Part shown: positions 1 through 13,800 of the stretch, piece after piece
How the letters are laid out: every line of letters starts with the position of its first letter
Position numbering within the stretch: position 1 is the first letter of the stretch
Source of the DNA: Archegozetes longisetosus
Taxonomy: Eukaryota; Arthropoda; Arachnida; Sarcoptiformes; Trhypochthoniidae
Assembly (NCBI GenBank): GCA_018873245.2
Contig: JAEMBT020000006.1
Coordinates: 4,517,855-4,581,854, forward strand
Direction: 5' to 3'
Length of the DNA stretch: 64,000 nucleotides
The notes under the pieces: generated by a model
The model's input: only the letters and a program-made list of their open reading frames with translations
Database searches by the model: none
Told to the model about the DNA's origin: nothing
Translations under genes and position numbers: made by a program

Positions 1-232
1 GTTTGTGGTGAATTGCAAAACAGAACATAACCTCCAAAATTTAACTATTGAAGAGGCTTAAATTCATTTATCGACACGAATAATATCCGATAAAAAATTC
101 TTAACATTATGATTAGGTCTACTGTTAAAATTTAAAATATTGATATAGGTATTGGTTCGAAATTTGTTGATACGATAATCGGTACCTTCTTCTTATACTT
201 CATAGTTTGACACACACACACACACACACACA

Positions 233-286
<54 letters not shown>

Positions 287-1920
287 ATACTTTTCTGACT
301 AATTGATAAAAGGATGTTAAGAATATTTTCGAGTTATACTTTTAAGAATTTTATTCCTAAAAAGATATTAATATGTTTAAGTATTCCAATATTGGATTCT
401 CATAACAATTAATTTTCTTTTGTAATAAATTTAGACTAAGAATTCACTTTTGCAATTATAACAAACTAAACATAACGTTTTATAGTCATAACGAAAAACG
501 AGTTTTTACTCTCATAGTCATAAAAAATAAAAGTTCTCAAAACAAATTAAAACACTTTGTTTTAATTTAATAATACAAATGATTAGTCATCAACTCAATG
601 AGAGTTCGGTATTGGTTCGAGTTCTTAATGAACAAAATAATAAATAAGCCTATTTTTGTTTATAAGAATATAATTATTTGAATATCTCATTAAATTTTTG
701 AAAATTCGAATAATTTTTTGATATTAGAATTTGTTTTTTGGAATAAAATATTGATTTTTAATTGAGATTTTTGGCTCAAAATAAGTTCTCATGTTTTGGT
801 TTTTCTTAATTCAATTGATTTTAATCGTTTATAAGATGGAATAAAATAGGGCTAACTTTTGAGCTTAATTTCACGGTTATAATATTCCATATTGAAAATC
901 TAGCTTTTAGGTATTAATGAAAAAATGTTTTATTATAGGTTTGAGGTAAGGCTTTTATAGACTTTCAACGCATAAAGATATGTTGTTACTTTCATAAGAT
1001 TTAATGGAGAAAGCAGTTAAGGGAAGTTAAATGTCAAACTTTAAAGCCATTTTTCTAAAAGCTTTACTTTTTCTATTTGGAATATTATAACTCTCACCCC
1101 TTGAAATGAAATGAGAAAATGAACATAAAGTTTATTCCATTTCATTCTACACTCTTTTAAAAAATCAAAGAATTTTTTCTTTTCCATCTTATATAACTCT
1201 CGAATCCTTTCGAGGCATTGACCAAACTGAAGTGCATACTTAAGAATCTGTCTTTGGTGAAAATCTAATTCGGGGTGTACTTAAGAATAATACCTTTTGA
1301 ATATTGTAATAACGTCTTAGTTTCTTAATTAAACCTATATCATAATACTTTTATAATAACCTATATCTCTAAACTCTAATTTTCATAATTCACCGTATAT
1401 GTCAACATTTATTACTGACTTAAAGATTTCTTTTTATTTGTGCAAAAGAAATCTTCACATACTTGTCTAAACTGTACAAGTTATGAAGACAGCTGATAAT
1501 AAGCATATTTCATCTCTTAAAACCTACCTAAGTATGTCCTAATTATAAAATTTTCCAATCATAGCTAAATGTACTACTGACCTTAAAAGGTTTAGCCTAT
1601 CATTGTAAAACATTTTCTAGATTAACCCGCCTATTGTTCCTATAAAATGTCGTGTTTTTCTTAAATTTTTCGCTCTTTCTTCCAGTGTTAAAAATCCTGT
1701 GAAATTTTATGTAATTTGTATTGTGGTTATGTTAAATAAAGTGCTATATTTTAAAATTTGATTTCGTACACGCTCCTATTAAAGATCCAGACTTTACAAT
1801 ATCAACACCGAACTTAACACACAGAATGTACTCGTCAAGTACTACAATAACCATCGTAGCGACGTCCGCCGCAAATAAAAAATAGAAGGGGTATAGACTT
1901 AAAAAGTTTCATAATTTTAA
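1..1920. other. AT-rich spacer, no gene recognised
   Basis: Apart from the dinucleotide repeat listed separately I see only AT-rich sequence with frequent stops in all frames. No convincing exon, tRNA or transposon end was found. Confidence 0.5.
211..284. repeat. Compound (CA)n/(CT)n microsatellite
   Basis: About 24 bases of CA repeat run directly into about 50 bases of CT repeat without interruption. This is a plain compound dinucleotide microsatellite; length is likely to vary between individuals. Confidence 0.97.
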
Positions 1921-1924
1921 AAAA

Positions 1925-2052
1925 TTCATGAGAATTCTAGAACACTCTAGAACATCCTAGAATGTTCCATAATGCTCAAGACCTTTCTCGAAATGTCCAA
2001 AACATTCTCAAATATTCAATAGATTTATAGAGAACCTTAGAAATTTCCAGAA
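1925..2052 (+). promoter_or_regulatory. Ten-bp periodic array of heat-shock-element-like half sites
   Basis: TTC and GAA triplets alternate every five bases over about 13 turns of a 10-bp repeat. Exact TTC triplets start at 1925, 1935, 1965, 1985, 2005, 2015 and 2045; exact GAA triplets start at 1940, 1950, 1960, 1990, 2040 and 2050, all in one register, and most intermediate positions differ by one base. The best decamer is TTCTAGAACA. This is the architecture of a heat-shock element (inverted nGAAn units at 5-bp spacing). It ends 13 bases before a TATA box and 55 bases before the first possible ATG of the transposase reading frame. Binding by heat-shock factor is inferred, not shown. It could instead be a degenerate 10-bp minisatellite that resembles the site by chance. 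Confidence 0.7.
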
Positions 2053-2065
2053 ATCCATCAAAAGG

Positions 2066-2073
2066 TATATAAA
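2066..2073 (+). promoter_or_regulatory. TATA box of the Merlin transposase gene
   Basis: The octamer TATATAAA lies 35 bases before an ATG at 2108 that is in frame with the transposase. A start site about 30 bases downstream would give a very short leader. Position relative to the upstream half-site array resembles heat-shock promoters. Confidence 0.6.
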
Positions 2074-2107
2074 CCAATTCGTGACGGAAACACATCACTT
2101 GTGAAAA

Positions 2108-3031
2108 ATGAAGAAGTGGAACATTTTCAGACTAACCAATGAGGTAGCTAAGGATCGAGAAAGGTCCATAAAATAATGTCAGGATAATGGACTGTTCCCT
2201 TCGTCAAAGATGTGTCCTAAATGCAAGAAGAAGCCAATGTCTATTTATTATGATTGGTTTGGCTTAGGACAATTTAGATGCCAGAAGCAGCACGTGAATA
2301 GAAGATCGATTGAACGATCGATAGCGGAAGGGACCTGGTTTGGAGGTCACAAGCTATCGATCCAGAAAAGTCTTCTCATGTATGCTTTCGCAAATAAGAT
2401 GTCTTATGATGATGCAATCAAGAAATCATCTATTGGGGAGGAAATAACATCAAGTGCAATAGTTGCCGATTCGTACTGTAAAGAGATGTGTCTGTTAGCT
2501 CTAGGCAGGAAATACGATGAAGAAAATAAAATAGGTGGTCCTGGACATGTAGTAGAGATCGATGAGTTTAAGATTGGGAAGCGAAAGTTCATCAAGGGAC
2601 GTAGAGTAGAGGGCAGTTGGATACTTGGAATGATAGACTTAGATGGTGGATTCAAACTAGAAATATGTCCCGACAACAGCAGAAGCCAAGAGACCTTAGA
2701 GTCTCTGATAACAAAACATGTTGAAGATGGCAGCACAATCACAACCGACTGTTGGAAAGGATATAGTGGCTTAAACCAAATCGGTTTTCAGCACCTAACT
2801 GTTAATCATACACACAACTTTGTTGATCCTGATATCTGGGCAAGTACACAAACAATTGAATCAAACTGGCGATCTTTAAAGAAGCGTCTTACTAGAGGGA
2901 GTACCACCGGAAAGCCTAGCAGATCATATGTGCGAATTCTTGTGGATGCGCGAAAAAAGGATATGGATCGATTCATAGCCTTAATTGCAGATATTATAAA
3001 TATGTATCAAAATTTAAATGTTCAAATATGA
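2108..3031 (+). CDS. Merlin-type DDE transposase (IS1595/ISXO2-like), one early in-frame stop
   Basis: The long open part starts at ATG 2210 and gives 273 residues. An N-terminal CPKC/C zinc-knuckle-like segment is followed by the DDE core: VEIDEFKIGKRK around residues 115-126 (first Asp), TDCWKGY around 179 (second Asp), and QTIESNWRSLKKR around 217 with the third acidic residue as Glu. This is the ISXO2-like domain of eukaryotic Merlin transposons. The frame also runs upstream to ATG 2108, whose conserved-looking residues continue straight into the domain but are cut by a single TAA at 2173. The copy is therefore either 5'-broken by one nonsense change or starts at 2210. The catalytic region looks intact. 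No terminal inverted repeats were found by eye, so element ends are unknown. Confidence 0.88.
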
Positions 3032-6000
3032 TTGAGAAATAAAATATTTTCCGAGGTCAATAAATCAGCTTTACCCATTTAGTTCAGTTTAGTTTAGGTT
3101 AGGCTTGTTAGCTTGGTTAGGATCGGTTTTCTTTAGTAATTCCAGAGATTTTCCAAACTTTTAAAATGTAATTTCCATGATTTGAAGCAAATATGATTAT
3201 TCAGCAAGATAAAAAAGTTATAGTGATTATCATTATCACTTATGAAAACGTCATTTATTGAAGATTTAAGTTGAGATTCGTTTACGTTCCTTTCGCACTC
3301 GATTTCAGTTATTAAAATGAGCTTTACTGCCTAAGATAGAGAATTGAAATTTCGATTATTTATTAAATTAAAACCTAAAAACACCAGTCAGTCAATGATT
3401 ATGAGAAAAGTCGGCATGTATTCAATCAATTGTCAACAAATTATAATTTTTTTCTTTATTTTATTTAGTTCGAAAAGCTATTTGTTGGATGCTTTCAATT
3501 GAGCACATGAAAAGATGTCGACCCCCACTTAGAGGGGTTACTTCATCGATTTATTGGAATCAATGCCTCGCAGACTCGAGGCTGCTCGTTTGTCACAGAG
3601 GGATCACATAAGATTTTGAAATATTTTATTTAAATTCAATAAATTATTTGTTTTTCTCTTAATTTTTCTACTTTATCATTTGAACTGGAAAATTTCGTCT
3701 TCCATATTTTATTTTCAAAAATGGGCTACATTTTAAGAAATTGCATTTATTCTTGGTTAGTTTGGTATACAAATTTTCAAAATCAGCTAATCCAGTCAAA
3801 AGTTATAAAGATTTTGCGAATCAACCTAATATCTGTGGCAAGTGTATTTATTGTGTTTCAATTTTCGATAGTTAATAAATACACGTAGAAAAATTTTATG
3901 CTGACTTCTTGTATTAGTTAAAAAATCATCAGATAAAAATATTTTATGAACTTTGATCAAAGGATAAAATGAGACTCAAATTCAGAGATAACTCAATAAT
4001 GTTGCTATGATTTTTTTCGTTACGCGATTAGCTATGACTACGTAGTTAGACTTACCACCTATTCTTCGTTTGAATCCTGTACAAAATGCATCATAGGGGT
4101 ACCCTTATATATACATTTTGATATTATTCTTTGATTGATGTCTACCAGTAATCAATTACATCATTTAATCAACCAATATTTTTGTTATTAAATCTACCAA
4201 AACACGAATATTTTTGCTTAGTTTAGTATAATTAACTAAAGTTCTAATTTATTTGAAAGTTTTTATACTATTTATAGTATATAAACAAAACAAATTATTA
4301 TTATTTCAATTTTGTTATCTTAATTATCAATTGTTTTGTTTTAATTTCATTTGTGCTCATGGATCCTGTACAATTTTTTTCAAATCCTGCCTGTACACTG
4401 AACCCAATCCTGTACAATGCAGGAAGATCCTGTACAGGCGACAAGCCTATACATAGTTATGTAGTTTGATTAAAATTCTAATCATATGGAGATGATCTCC
4501 AAAACAGTGAAATAGACAGAACTGTTCAAAAATGAAATCTTTTATTGAAATGGTTAGAAGTATTTTTATGAATACTATCTTCTTACTATATTTTCTAGCG
4601 AAATTTTTAAAAATTCAGGCACTTTTGGAAAAAGTTGAGCATTTTGTCGGATTAAAGCTCAACCATAAAAAGGCTATTAATAAATCCGTCGATAAATATC
4701 ACCAAAAAAATGTTAAAATTTAAATGATTAATCTTTCAGTGGATTTTGTGACAAGTCATGTGAACCAATGTTAAAGTTTTTATCATTTTGTTATAAAACG
4801 CAGTTTGAATATTTTAAATAGGTAAACCAACATTTTTAATAAACATCAAAAACTCATCATTTTCAAATAGTTTGTGTCATTTCATACAGTGGTGATAGAA
4901 AAGTGTTGAAAAATAAAACAGAAATAGTTTAATAGAAAGAAAAATGATTTCATTTCGTTGGCTGTAAATTAGTTCAAATTGTGATAAACTGACACTCCGT
5001 TTATGCTTTGATGAAAATTTATTATGAATCCTTTATCACCCCGCAACGAGTTCTGAAAATTTGAATAGATAAGCGCTAAATGAATTTGAAGTACAGATGC
5101 AATAAAGGAAATTCTATTTTAACACAAATGTTTTTTCAAGAGTATTGTTAGTACGGCTACCAAACTTCTTCAACTCAAGATGAGCCATAGATAATGTTCG
5201 ATGCAAAAATTTGAGGTAATAGTTATCTACTAATTGAGTTGATAGGTGTCAAAGTAGAGCTAGTATTTTCTAAACAATTTAATTAATAAAGCTTAGAGAC
5301 TTTTTAAGTTTATTTTATAAATTACTCATTTTCTCGAACATTTAATTGATTTTATTTTAACCAAATGCTTAAAATTTTTAACTATAAAATCTTTTATTTC
5401 AATTCAATCTAATTAAAAATCTTAAAATGTTCTTCATTTACAGTTAATGTAATCAACGTCGACTCTTGATTACTCGTCACTAAAAGTATAAATTTTTTTG
5501 GTTTTTAGAAAACGTTCTCGTGATGTGAAGTACGAAAACTTTGACTCTCACAGAATATTCTTTATAGAGTATTGACATTTATAAGTATTGAAAAATTAAT
5601 GGTTCAACTCATGAACAAAGCTGAATATTCGATGATTCAAGGTATATAAAAAAAGGATAGTGAAAGAATGCTGAAGAAAAACATTACTGATAGACAAACA
5701 TACATAAGTGTGGGCAACCAATTTTCTTTGTTAGTATCCGAAAGACAGAGCAAGATAGACAATGATCAATACCTCTGAAGAAGCAATATTCGATCATAGA
5801 GTGATGAAGTTTCTGAACATTTAGATATTTCAAAACAAAAGAAAGCTTAAATTTACAGTTTACAGTTCACGGTCTTCATAGTTCAATAGATATCATTTTA
5901 AAAACAAATAAAATTTTCTGTTCAACTAAAAGAGAAAAATAAAAAATTTAGAAAAATAGATCGTAATTTGCTGGCTCTCAGGAAATAGATTTAAATTATG

Positions 6001-9000
6001 AAATTTTCTATCATCATTTTTCATATATTCAGCCGGTTGTGAGAAAATTCAACAAATGTATGGTTTACGTGAAAATTCGAGATTGTTTTAGTAAATGTTG
6101 TCAACTGAGTCTATCAGCCTTATTCACAAATAACACCTAAGCTTTAGCAAAAGCGCAAATTGGCCGAGAACGAACTTTAACGATTTGAGGTGTAACTTCA
6201 AGTTACTACTTATGGATTTTCATAGAAAAATGAACCCTAAGGTATCACTTGAGTTGAGATCAGTTTTGCGAATATTTATCATATGCTAAATTGTTCAATA
6301 TTGAAGTTACTTACGAATTTTAGTTTAAAAGTTCGAAACCTGATCTATCAATATTGACAAGTGCAATACATGAGAACGAATGAAATAGGATTCTATTTAA
6401 TCCTTATTTATTTATAATATTTAGTTTTTTCAATAATTGATAGTTATTTAGATTAGTCTCAGAATCCGAACTCCTAATATTGAAGAGCCCGCAAAGAGCA
6501 AGATTGGACTGTCCTAAAGAAATCATTTGCCAGCAACTGAGTTTATCCATAACCGACATAAACAAGTAATATTATGATCACTTGAAATAAAAGATTGCCT
6601 TTACGCTATTTTTAAATCTTCTTCTATTACTTTTAGTGAGCTTCATTCAAAGTATAAATTGTGAGAAAAAAACTGCAGTTTCCGATAAATAGTGAAGAAG
6701 TAAGCTTAGATTCTTACTTTAAAATATGTATAAGTTTTCAAATCATTGAATTCGTTTCAACTACTAATTTATTAGTTTAGACCAAAGTTCTATTTTGAAC
6801 CAAAAGTTTCAATCGTCTTGAATAAGAACTTAAACCTTTCATGACTATATGTTTGTCAATAAAAAATGCAATTTTAATCAATTTTGATAATTTGAGTGAT
6901 TGTCAGAAAAATTTTATTGAAATAGCTTCTTACGCTAGATGTGGGTTTTCCTATGACAATAGTTCAATATTTATTTTATAGATTAATGTGAAATGTTATA
7001 AAATTATCGAAACGATACATGAAATGATGAACGCCTCTGAAAGTGATTAGAAGCAAAATTTACGAATAAGAAAGTTCCTTAAACATAACGTTAAAAATAA
7101 AAACCTATTCTAAATTGTACGCCTTTTTATTAGTTTACTTCCTCAGAATTCATCTACAACTGTGATATTTCGTTAATAAAACTTAGAGATAAACTTACAA
7201 TATTTTAAAAATGTCTCAGTATGAGAGCAATGTTTCATATTTAAAAAATAATATCAATGGTTAATATTCTACATGACGTTTAGATTATATCGAACTTTAA
7301 AAGTTTTTATTCAGAAACTTTAAAATATTTTCATAGACCAATAAAATTGATAAAACATATTAAAGGTTAGTTATTTGTAGTTAGGTTAGAGTTACCAATG
7401 AATTTTGTTTTCTTTAACTAACTTCTTATTGAAGTTAAAAATTGATATCCTACTTCGAGTGACTCTTACCTTTTATCTGTTTGGTAACTAAAGGTAAGTT
7501 ATTTGCAAATTGTTTAGCAATACTTATTTTTCTAAACACTCATCATTTTATTAGACAAAAAATTTGAAAAAAAAGTTGTCTTTGGAATTAATTAATTGCT
7601 ATTACTCTTCAGACAACAACAATATTTTTTAGCAGTTTGTACCGGAAAGACCTCATTAATAAAGAAGTAAAAAGAGGTCGATCTCAGTGTTTTAATAGGA
7701 ATTCAGAACTTCTTATTACAGTGTTAACTGATGATGAGAAAAAATTGAAACAAATAGCATAATTTTTTCTGGTGATCTGATACTTATTCGATATAAGATA
7801 AAAATTTATTCATAATCAATTTACTTACGTAGTTACAGGCAAGATTAATAAAGATGTCTTCAAAGTGGTCAATCATGAACGGTATTAAGTGATTTTTTAC
7901 ATGAGTAACTTAAACTAGTCTCTGTTTAGAATTAAAAACCAAGTTCAATTTCCAATTGTAATTTTGATATTTTCAATGCTTAAAGTTGGTATGCAAAGGA
8001 ATTTCGTGATTAGTCTAAAAGCCAAAACTTAAATTACTTCCGAACACAATAACAATATGGACTTATTTTTAATGTGTAAACTTCTAAATCCTTGGATTAA
8101 GTTCTAATAAAGGTCGGCTTCAGTATCAATTTAAATAAATTCAAAGCTCTCATAACTTAGAGCTCTTATCTCAGTTTCAAAACTACAACTACTGATAAAC
8201 TGTAAAACATCTAATACGGTCCGTCTACAGAGCCATCTATTAGTGGTAATAAAACTATTCATTCGTTGAGTTGATAAGTGAAGCATTAAAAATTCAAATG
8301 TTGCGCAATTTCTCCTAACAGAAGATGCTTATAAGAACAATAAACACTGAAAAACTTGGTTAAAATTATGATAAACAAAGTTTACAACTCACTATTGACC
8401 ACTCACGAACATTAACGGCGAATCGATAAGTTATTTAGTTTATAGACTGAAATACAAACTTATTCCAAATATTGGGGTATATAATGTAATTGAGTCGCCT
8501 AAGTTAATATAATATGTGGGATATGAGGAGATCTGTCCAAAGTCTCCTTTGTACTCTTGCAAAAGGGTTCTTAGGTATGACATCAAAACAACCCCATCCG
8601 ATCCCTATATTTTTGAACAAATATTAACCACTTAACTTTAAGTTCGAAGTGGCTATTTAGGTGACAAAAAGATAAACTTCTTACTATTTTAAAGTATATT
8701 TTATGTTAAACTTCAATTTAAAAGTGACAATAAATTTGCTAAATAAGTCGTAGCTGTTATAAAAGTTACTTAAATAATTTTTCTGAAAAGTTATATAACC
8801 TGAATTTGAAAGAGAAATTTAAATTTAAGCTATACTTATAAAAGAAGATTTGGATAGAAGATCACTAGCTCTTTATATCGATAATTGAAGTCTATCTAAA
8901 ATTAAGTTTAGCCCAAACAAACTAAACTTTATTACTAGCATTCCTAAAGAAAATTTAAACATTCGAGACTTTTATTTCAGTTATATTTTTGAATTTCTTA

Positions 9001-10888
9001 CAATACTAATTTTTCTCGCTTTTGTGTTCATATAAATCATAATATTTTCCAAAAATGATTTAACCCATGCTTTGTTTTATTGTTTAACAGCATTTTGGCG
9101 TGTTCAAGTCAACTTAAAACTTGTCGTCCAAATAGAACTAGCTCTTTTAACTGACTCATTTTTACATCACGAAATATTTATACTTCTAGACCGTTTCTAA
9201 TCTATCTTATATTACGAATACCAAGAGGATCTTTTTGCTATTTATAAATCATGATCTGACTTGTAATTTTGTCAAATATTAGTTAAATATCAGGCGTTCG
9301 CTATAAAACGAACTGTAAAAGTATCTCAAGACTTTTTGCTTCAGTCATTTTGATAAACTAATTATGAATAACATGAATGGTCTGATTGAGAACGTTATAT
9401 CATAAATAATTATCTATAAAGAATACAAACAACAAAAGTAGTGTTTGGTGGTTGTGGTCAGATCATTTGTATTGTCAGTAAATGTTTAAATTCTAGAAAT
9501 AATCTCCTTATTTAAGCACAATTTCTGTAAAATTACTCATAAGAAATAAAATAAATGAAAATGAATTTTAGTATTTGTAAAGTTAGTTATGAATGAATGT
9601 AGATATATAGTTTTTAGGATGTGGTTTGCTATCTTGTTTAACTATATATAAAGCAGTTCTTTTATATTGAACTCTTGATAGTATTTCGTTTAAAATTAAA
9701 GAAGTGATCACAACATAGTAACTGCATTTTCCTTATTGAAGGAATAATTATAACAATTTTATTTGTGAACCTAGAAATTTAAACTATTGAACGACTAATA
9801 GACAAAACGAATTTCCCTTTAGGTTCCAGATGGGAAATTCATGAATCATATGAGTTTTAGTAGCTCTTACAAAGATTTTATGACATTATTAGCTTATTTA
9901 TTTTTACTTAAAACGCAAATTAGAAAAAGTTCAGGTTCTGTGCTCCAAGTTTATATTAAAAATCCGGATGCGTTACTTTTAATTTTCATTTCGTTTCTCA
10001 AGACTGAGCTGGCAATAGCGTAAAACTATTCACATTATTTATGAACTTTAACAACTCTGTATTTATCAAGTATTCTATTCATAAAGATCATTACAGTTTA
10101 GTAAGGATATAAGCCAGTCTTCAACTATTTAAAAAACATTGAGTACAAATTTTCTATTCTCTCACGTTGGTTGTTGCAAAGATTGATAAAATTTGATGAT
10201 TTAATTAAATTTCATACATCATATCACATTTTTTCTGACTGTCATGTTTTAAGTCGAATAAAATAAAAAAATATTTATCACTTTTATTAAGTTAAGCAAA
10301 ACTGAACAATGTACATCAATTTGTTGTTAATGTTTTATTATACAAGTACTCCATAGAATGACATGCACTTTTAGAGTGTAAACTTCAAGTATCATATAAA
10401 AAAGTGAGAAAACTCTAATCATTATTTAATTTCTAGCATATAAGTGGAGCGAAAATTTCAACAACAATGAAATTTCGACAAAAAGTAAATAGGATTGAAA
10501 TATGAATCTAATTAAACCAGAAAAACTATGTCAGAGAATAGGCATAAATATCAGAAGGAAAAACATATTCATTTATTATTTGTTTATCATTACAGTTATA
10601 ACAAAGCTGAGAACAGTTGCAAAGTCATCCTCATTGACAAAAAATAATAGCTATTTAACAGCAAAAAATATTTATTATTACTGTAGTCAATGACCAACTC
10701 TTGTATTATTAATATGTGTAGTAAACCATTTTGAGTGAAAACTGGCAGAAATACAGGAGATTGAGGAAAAAGATGATAAACCTCTTAAGGGGGTTAAAGA
10801 AGAAGGTTTTAATGGTTCTATAAAACGATTCGAGCGTGTATTTGTTTGGCGTTGTTGCAGTTTTGTTTGTGTATCTCCTGCTAAAAGA
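3032..10888. other. Long AT-rich spacer
   Basis: Short ATG-initiated frames occur but have no recognisable domains and read as chance. A cluster of a decamer around 4.07-4.44 kb is listed separately. An 18-base perfect hairpin-forming stretch near 3570 (GCCTCG stem) and degenerate TTAGG-like words near 3.1 and 7.4 kb are the only other structures I noticed. No gene is called. Confidence 0.5.
4074..4436 (+). repeat. Cluster of the decamer ATCCTGTACA
   Basis: Exact copies start at 4074, 4363, 4407 and 4427, with a copy split by a 4-base insertion at 4384. The last four lie within 75 bases at spacings of about 20 bases. The core TGTACA is a palindrome, so it could be a protein-binding array or the remnant of a short tandem repeat. 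No gene is evident nearby. Confidence 0.5.
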
Positions 10889-13800
10889 ATGGCTAAAATC
10901 ACCAAAATTTTGTTACTCCTTTTCAACTTTGTTCTATGGGTTCGTATTAAACATTTATTCAAATAGATCATATTTAAATATTAATAATAGAAATATGAAT
11001 GCGAATTATGAAGGCATGAAGAAATAGTGAAGGATAAACAAACTTTACTGTGTTTTGTTTGCAATCATTGAACCAGATCTGCATTCAAATTTTGTATGTG
11101 ATTATAAACTCAATTTTACTCGTGATGGATATGAATCTCTATCAATTTCAGCATAAATCATTCTCACACTCTATATATATATATTATTTTTTGCATAAAA
11201 GCCCCGCTAAATAAATGTTTCAACATTTTAACTTTATAAAAGTTAGTTATCACGTAAATTAAATAACTCTTTTGCGGTTGACAATAATTGTCAATAGTTA
11301 TTGGATTGTACTATGATATACAAATACGTATAACGTCTAGATTTTCAATTAGAAGATTTAATTTTTAGGTTCTATGCATTCTCACGTAGTTTTAAACTTA
11401 TTAATAATTTATTTGAAAAATATTTCAAACTTTTGAATTAACAAGTTTGACGTATATATTTCCATTCGACACTTGTTTTAAGAGAAAGATATTTTTTGAA
11501 AGCGAGAAATTCTCACTAAGCGAAAATTTATCAAAAAGTGTCACTAAGAATAATATCGCAACTGACTTTACCAACTATTGAAGTGTTTTTTCAAAATAAA
11601 CCATTAACTCCATCAATTTCTGAAAATATTGTATCTTCAGTTGTCCTCATAAACATGCAGTATATTATCAAATCCGAAAGTAAAGTCAAACTTTACTTAA
11701 AATATATGTTTGACTGTATATCACTTCAATTAATCAACTGTATTGACTATGTATTGTGATTATATTAATATTATAAACAAATAGTTCAAAGCTACACATT
11801 AGATAAAAATCTTTAGTAGGAAACTTAGTTGTAGTACAGTTTGTAATTAAAAACATTGTTTAACCGAAAGTGTATATCTGAAAGCTTGACTTTACTTTTG
11901 AATTTGATAGTACTAGTATATATAAAACTTACAAGGATATCTATAAAAGAAATTAAATTTATGAATAACATATATATATTAGGTTGTCCGGATCAAAAGT
12001 TGTATTACATTTTGGGCTATAACTTTTAAAGTACTCATTATTTTTCAGTGCCATCTTGTAATTATTTAGTTGAATACTTATTAAATATAGAAAAAACATT
12101 GAATTTAATTTGAGTGAAAAAATGAATCGTCCAGAGCTCCAGAAATCAGTTACTGACTATGAACAACGAGTTTTCATCAAATTCGGAGTCCTCCTCAACA
12201 GGACTGTAACGGACATCCATGAAGATCGATGAGAACGGGTCATTGAGAATGAGGGTGAATACCTTAACTAATCAGGAATGATGTACTAAAATTTCATTTG
12301 AATCTGTTCACTAATTTTTGAGATATTAAAAAAATTAAAAAACAAGTTTTGATCCGGACAACCTAATATATATTGATAAATAATATTACAAGAAGGATCT
12401 ACTAAACCAACTGGAATGAATGCGAAATCTTAGACTTAATTCTTTCTCATTGATTCACTAAAGCTTTTCGGATGGACGATCTGTGGCATAGGCATTTGGT
12501 TGATAGTAGACCCAAAATCATACGAACCAAGTAGGTTTATAGATACTTACAATGTGATACAAGCCAGTTACATAATGATCGTAGTCGGTGGTATAATTAT
12601 GTTTCTTGGACTACTTGGTTGCGCTGCGGCTCTCACTGAAAAATCATTCCTATTAACCACGGTATACATTTATAATTAGATCGAATGATTTGTCTGAGAC
12701 ACATTTATTTTCAAATAGTATGGAGTAATACTTCTAATACTTTTCGGATTACAAGCAGCGATAATAACATTAGGAATATTTCATGGATTCGGAGAAAGAG
12801 TAATCCGTTTTCGAGAATTTGACTACTTTTTGACATATAATTAAAATTTTAATTGTTTAGTTATACAATTTTGCTTATCGTGAACTAATTGCTGAAATGC
12901 AACAATACCCATATGATGACGAAGCAAGACGTTTCATGGACTTTTTTCAAGTCAAGGCAAGAAATATGTTTATCATTTATCAATTAAGCTTCATTAGTTA
13001 TCATAATGTGATTTTGAGCAAATTTAATTTCCAATATGAGCAAAATTATAATAATTAATTGATATTTCAAGATAGTTGTGGAAAAATTTAATGGAAATAT
13101 AAAATATGGAAGAATATAAGATAAGGAACTTATAAAAACTTGCAGTTCTTCTTAAAGTAGACACGTTGAAATACCACTAAAGATATTCATCAGTTTTAAA
13201 CTATAGGCATCGAAAGAAACAGATAAAGAAAGCTCTATTGACAATAGTAAAGCTTCAAACAATGACCACTCCTTGTTAATAGAAATGCCTTGACAGAACT
13301 ATTTTTAATGGAAAGGATGCATGAGAGTTCTACCATTAGTTTAGATTGTAGATCTACATTTTTCTGATAAAATTATTGGTAGAATTTTAAGTATAAATAA
13401 AATATTGAACAATTTACCAATGATTGATTACTTGGTAACTAAATCATAGTCCTCTGAAAAGTGCCATTCAAGCACTTACAAGTTAGTTTTTCAATCTTCG
13501 ATTATATTTCCTTAGAAAATAAACTTAAGATAGCACGATATAACCAAGTTGAATCAAGCATGTACTGATAAATTATGGAACAAAGCAATTCATAACTTGC
13601 ATGGCCCTAACCTGAATGAATAAAAATTAGCCAAGCGATACCTATCAATATGAATCAATAATCTGAATGTGATATGAATTAGTTAATCCCAACTTTTTTT
13701 GCTTCTCTTAGTTCTATTTTCGTCAGTTTAAAATTGAATTTTCAGAAATATTAGGAAATTAATCTTTTTACTGCATTTATATTAGGTTTATCTTTTAATT

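Noticed and set aside
3085-3125. TTAGG-like words resembling an arthropod telomere repeat
   Set aside because: Only a few degenerate units with no tandem register; similar words recur near 7.4, 25.4 and 26.3 kb as expected in AT-rich sequence.
4253-4723. Two short plus-strand frames of 67 and 63 residues
   Set aside because: Composition follows the AT-rich background and no motif, splice context or signal supports them.
10687-10971. 94-residue minus-strand frame
   Set aside because: It lies antisense over tetraspanin exon 1 and has no recognisable features.
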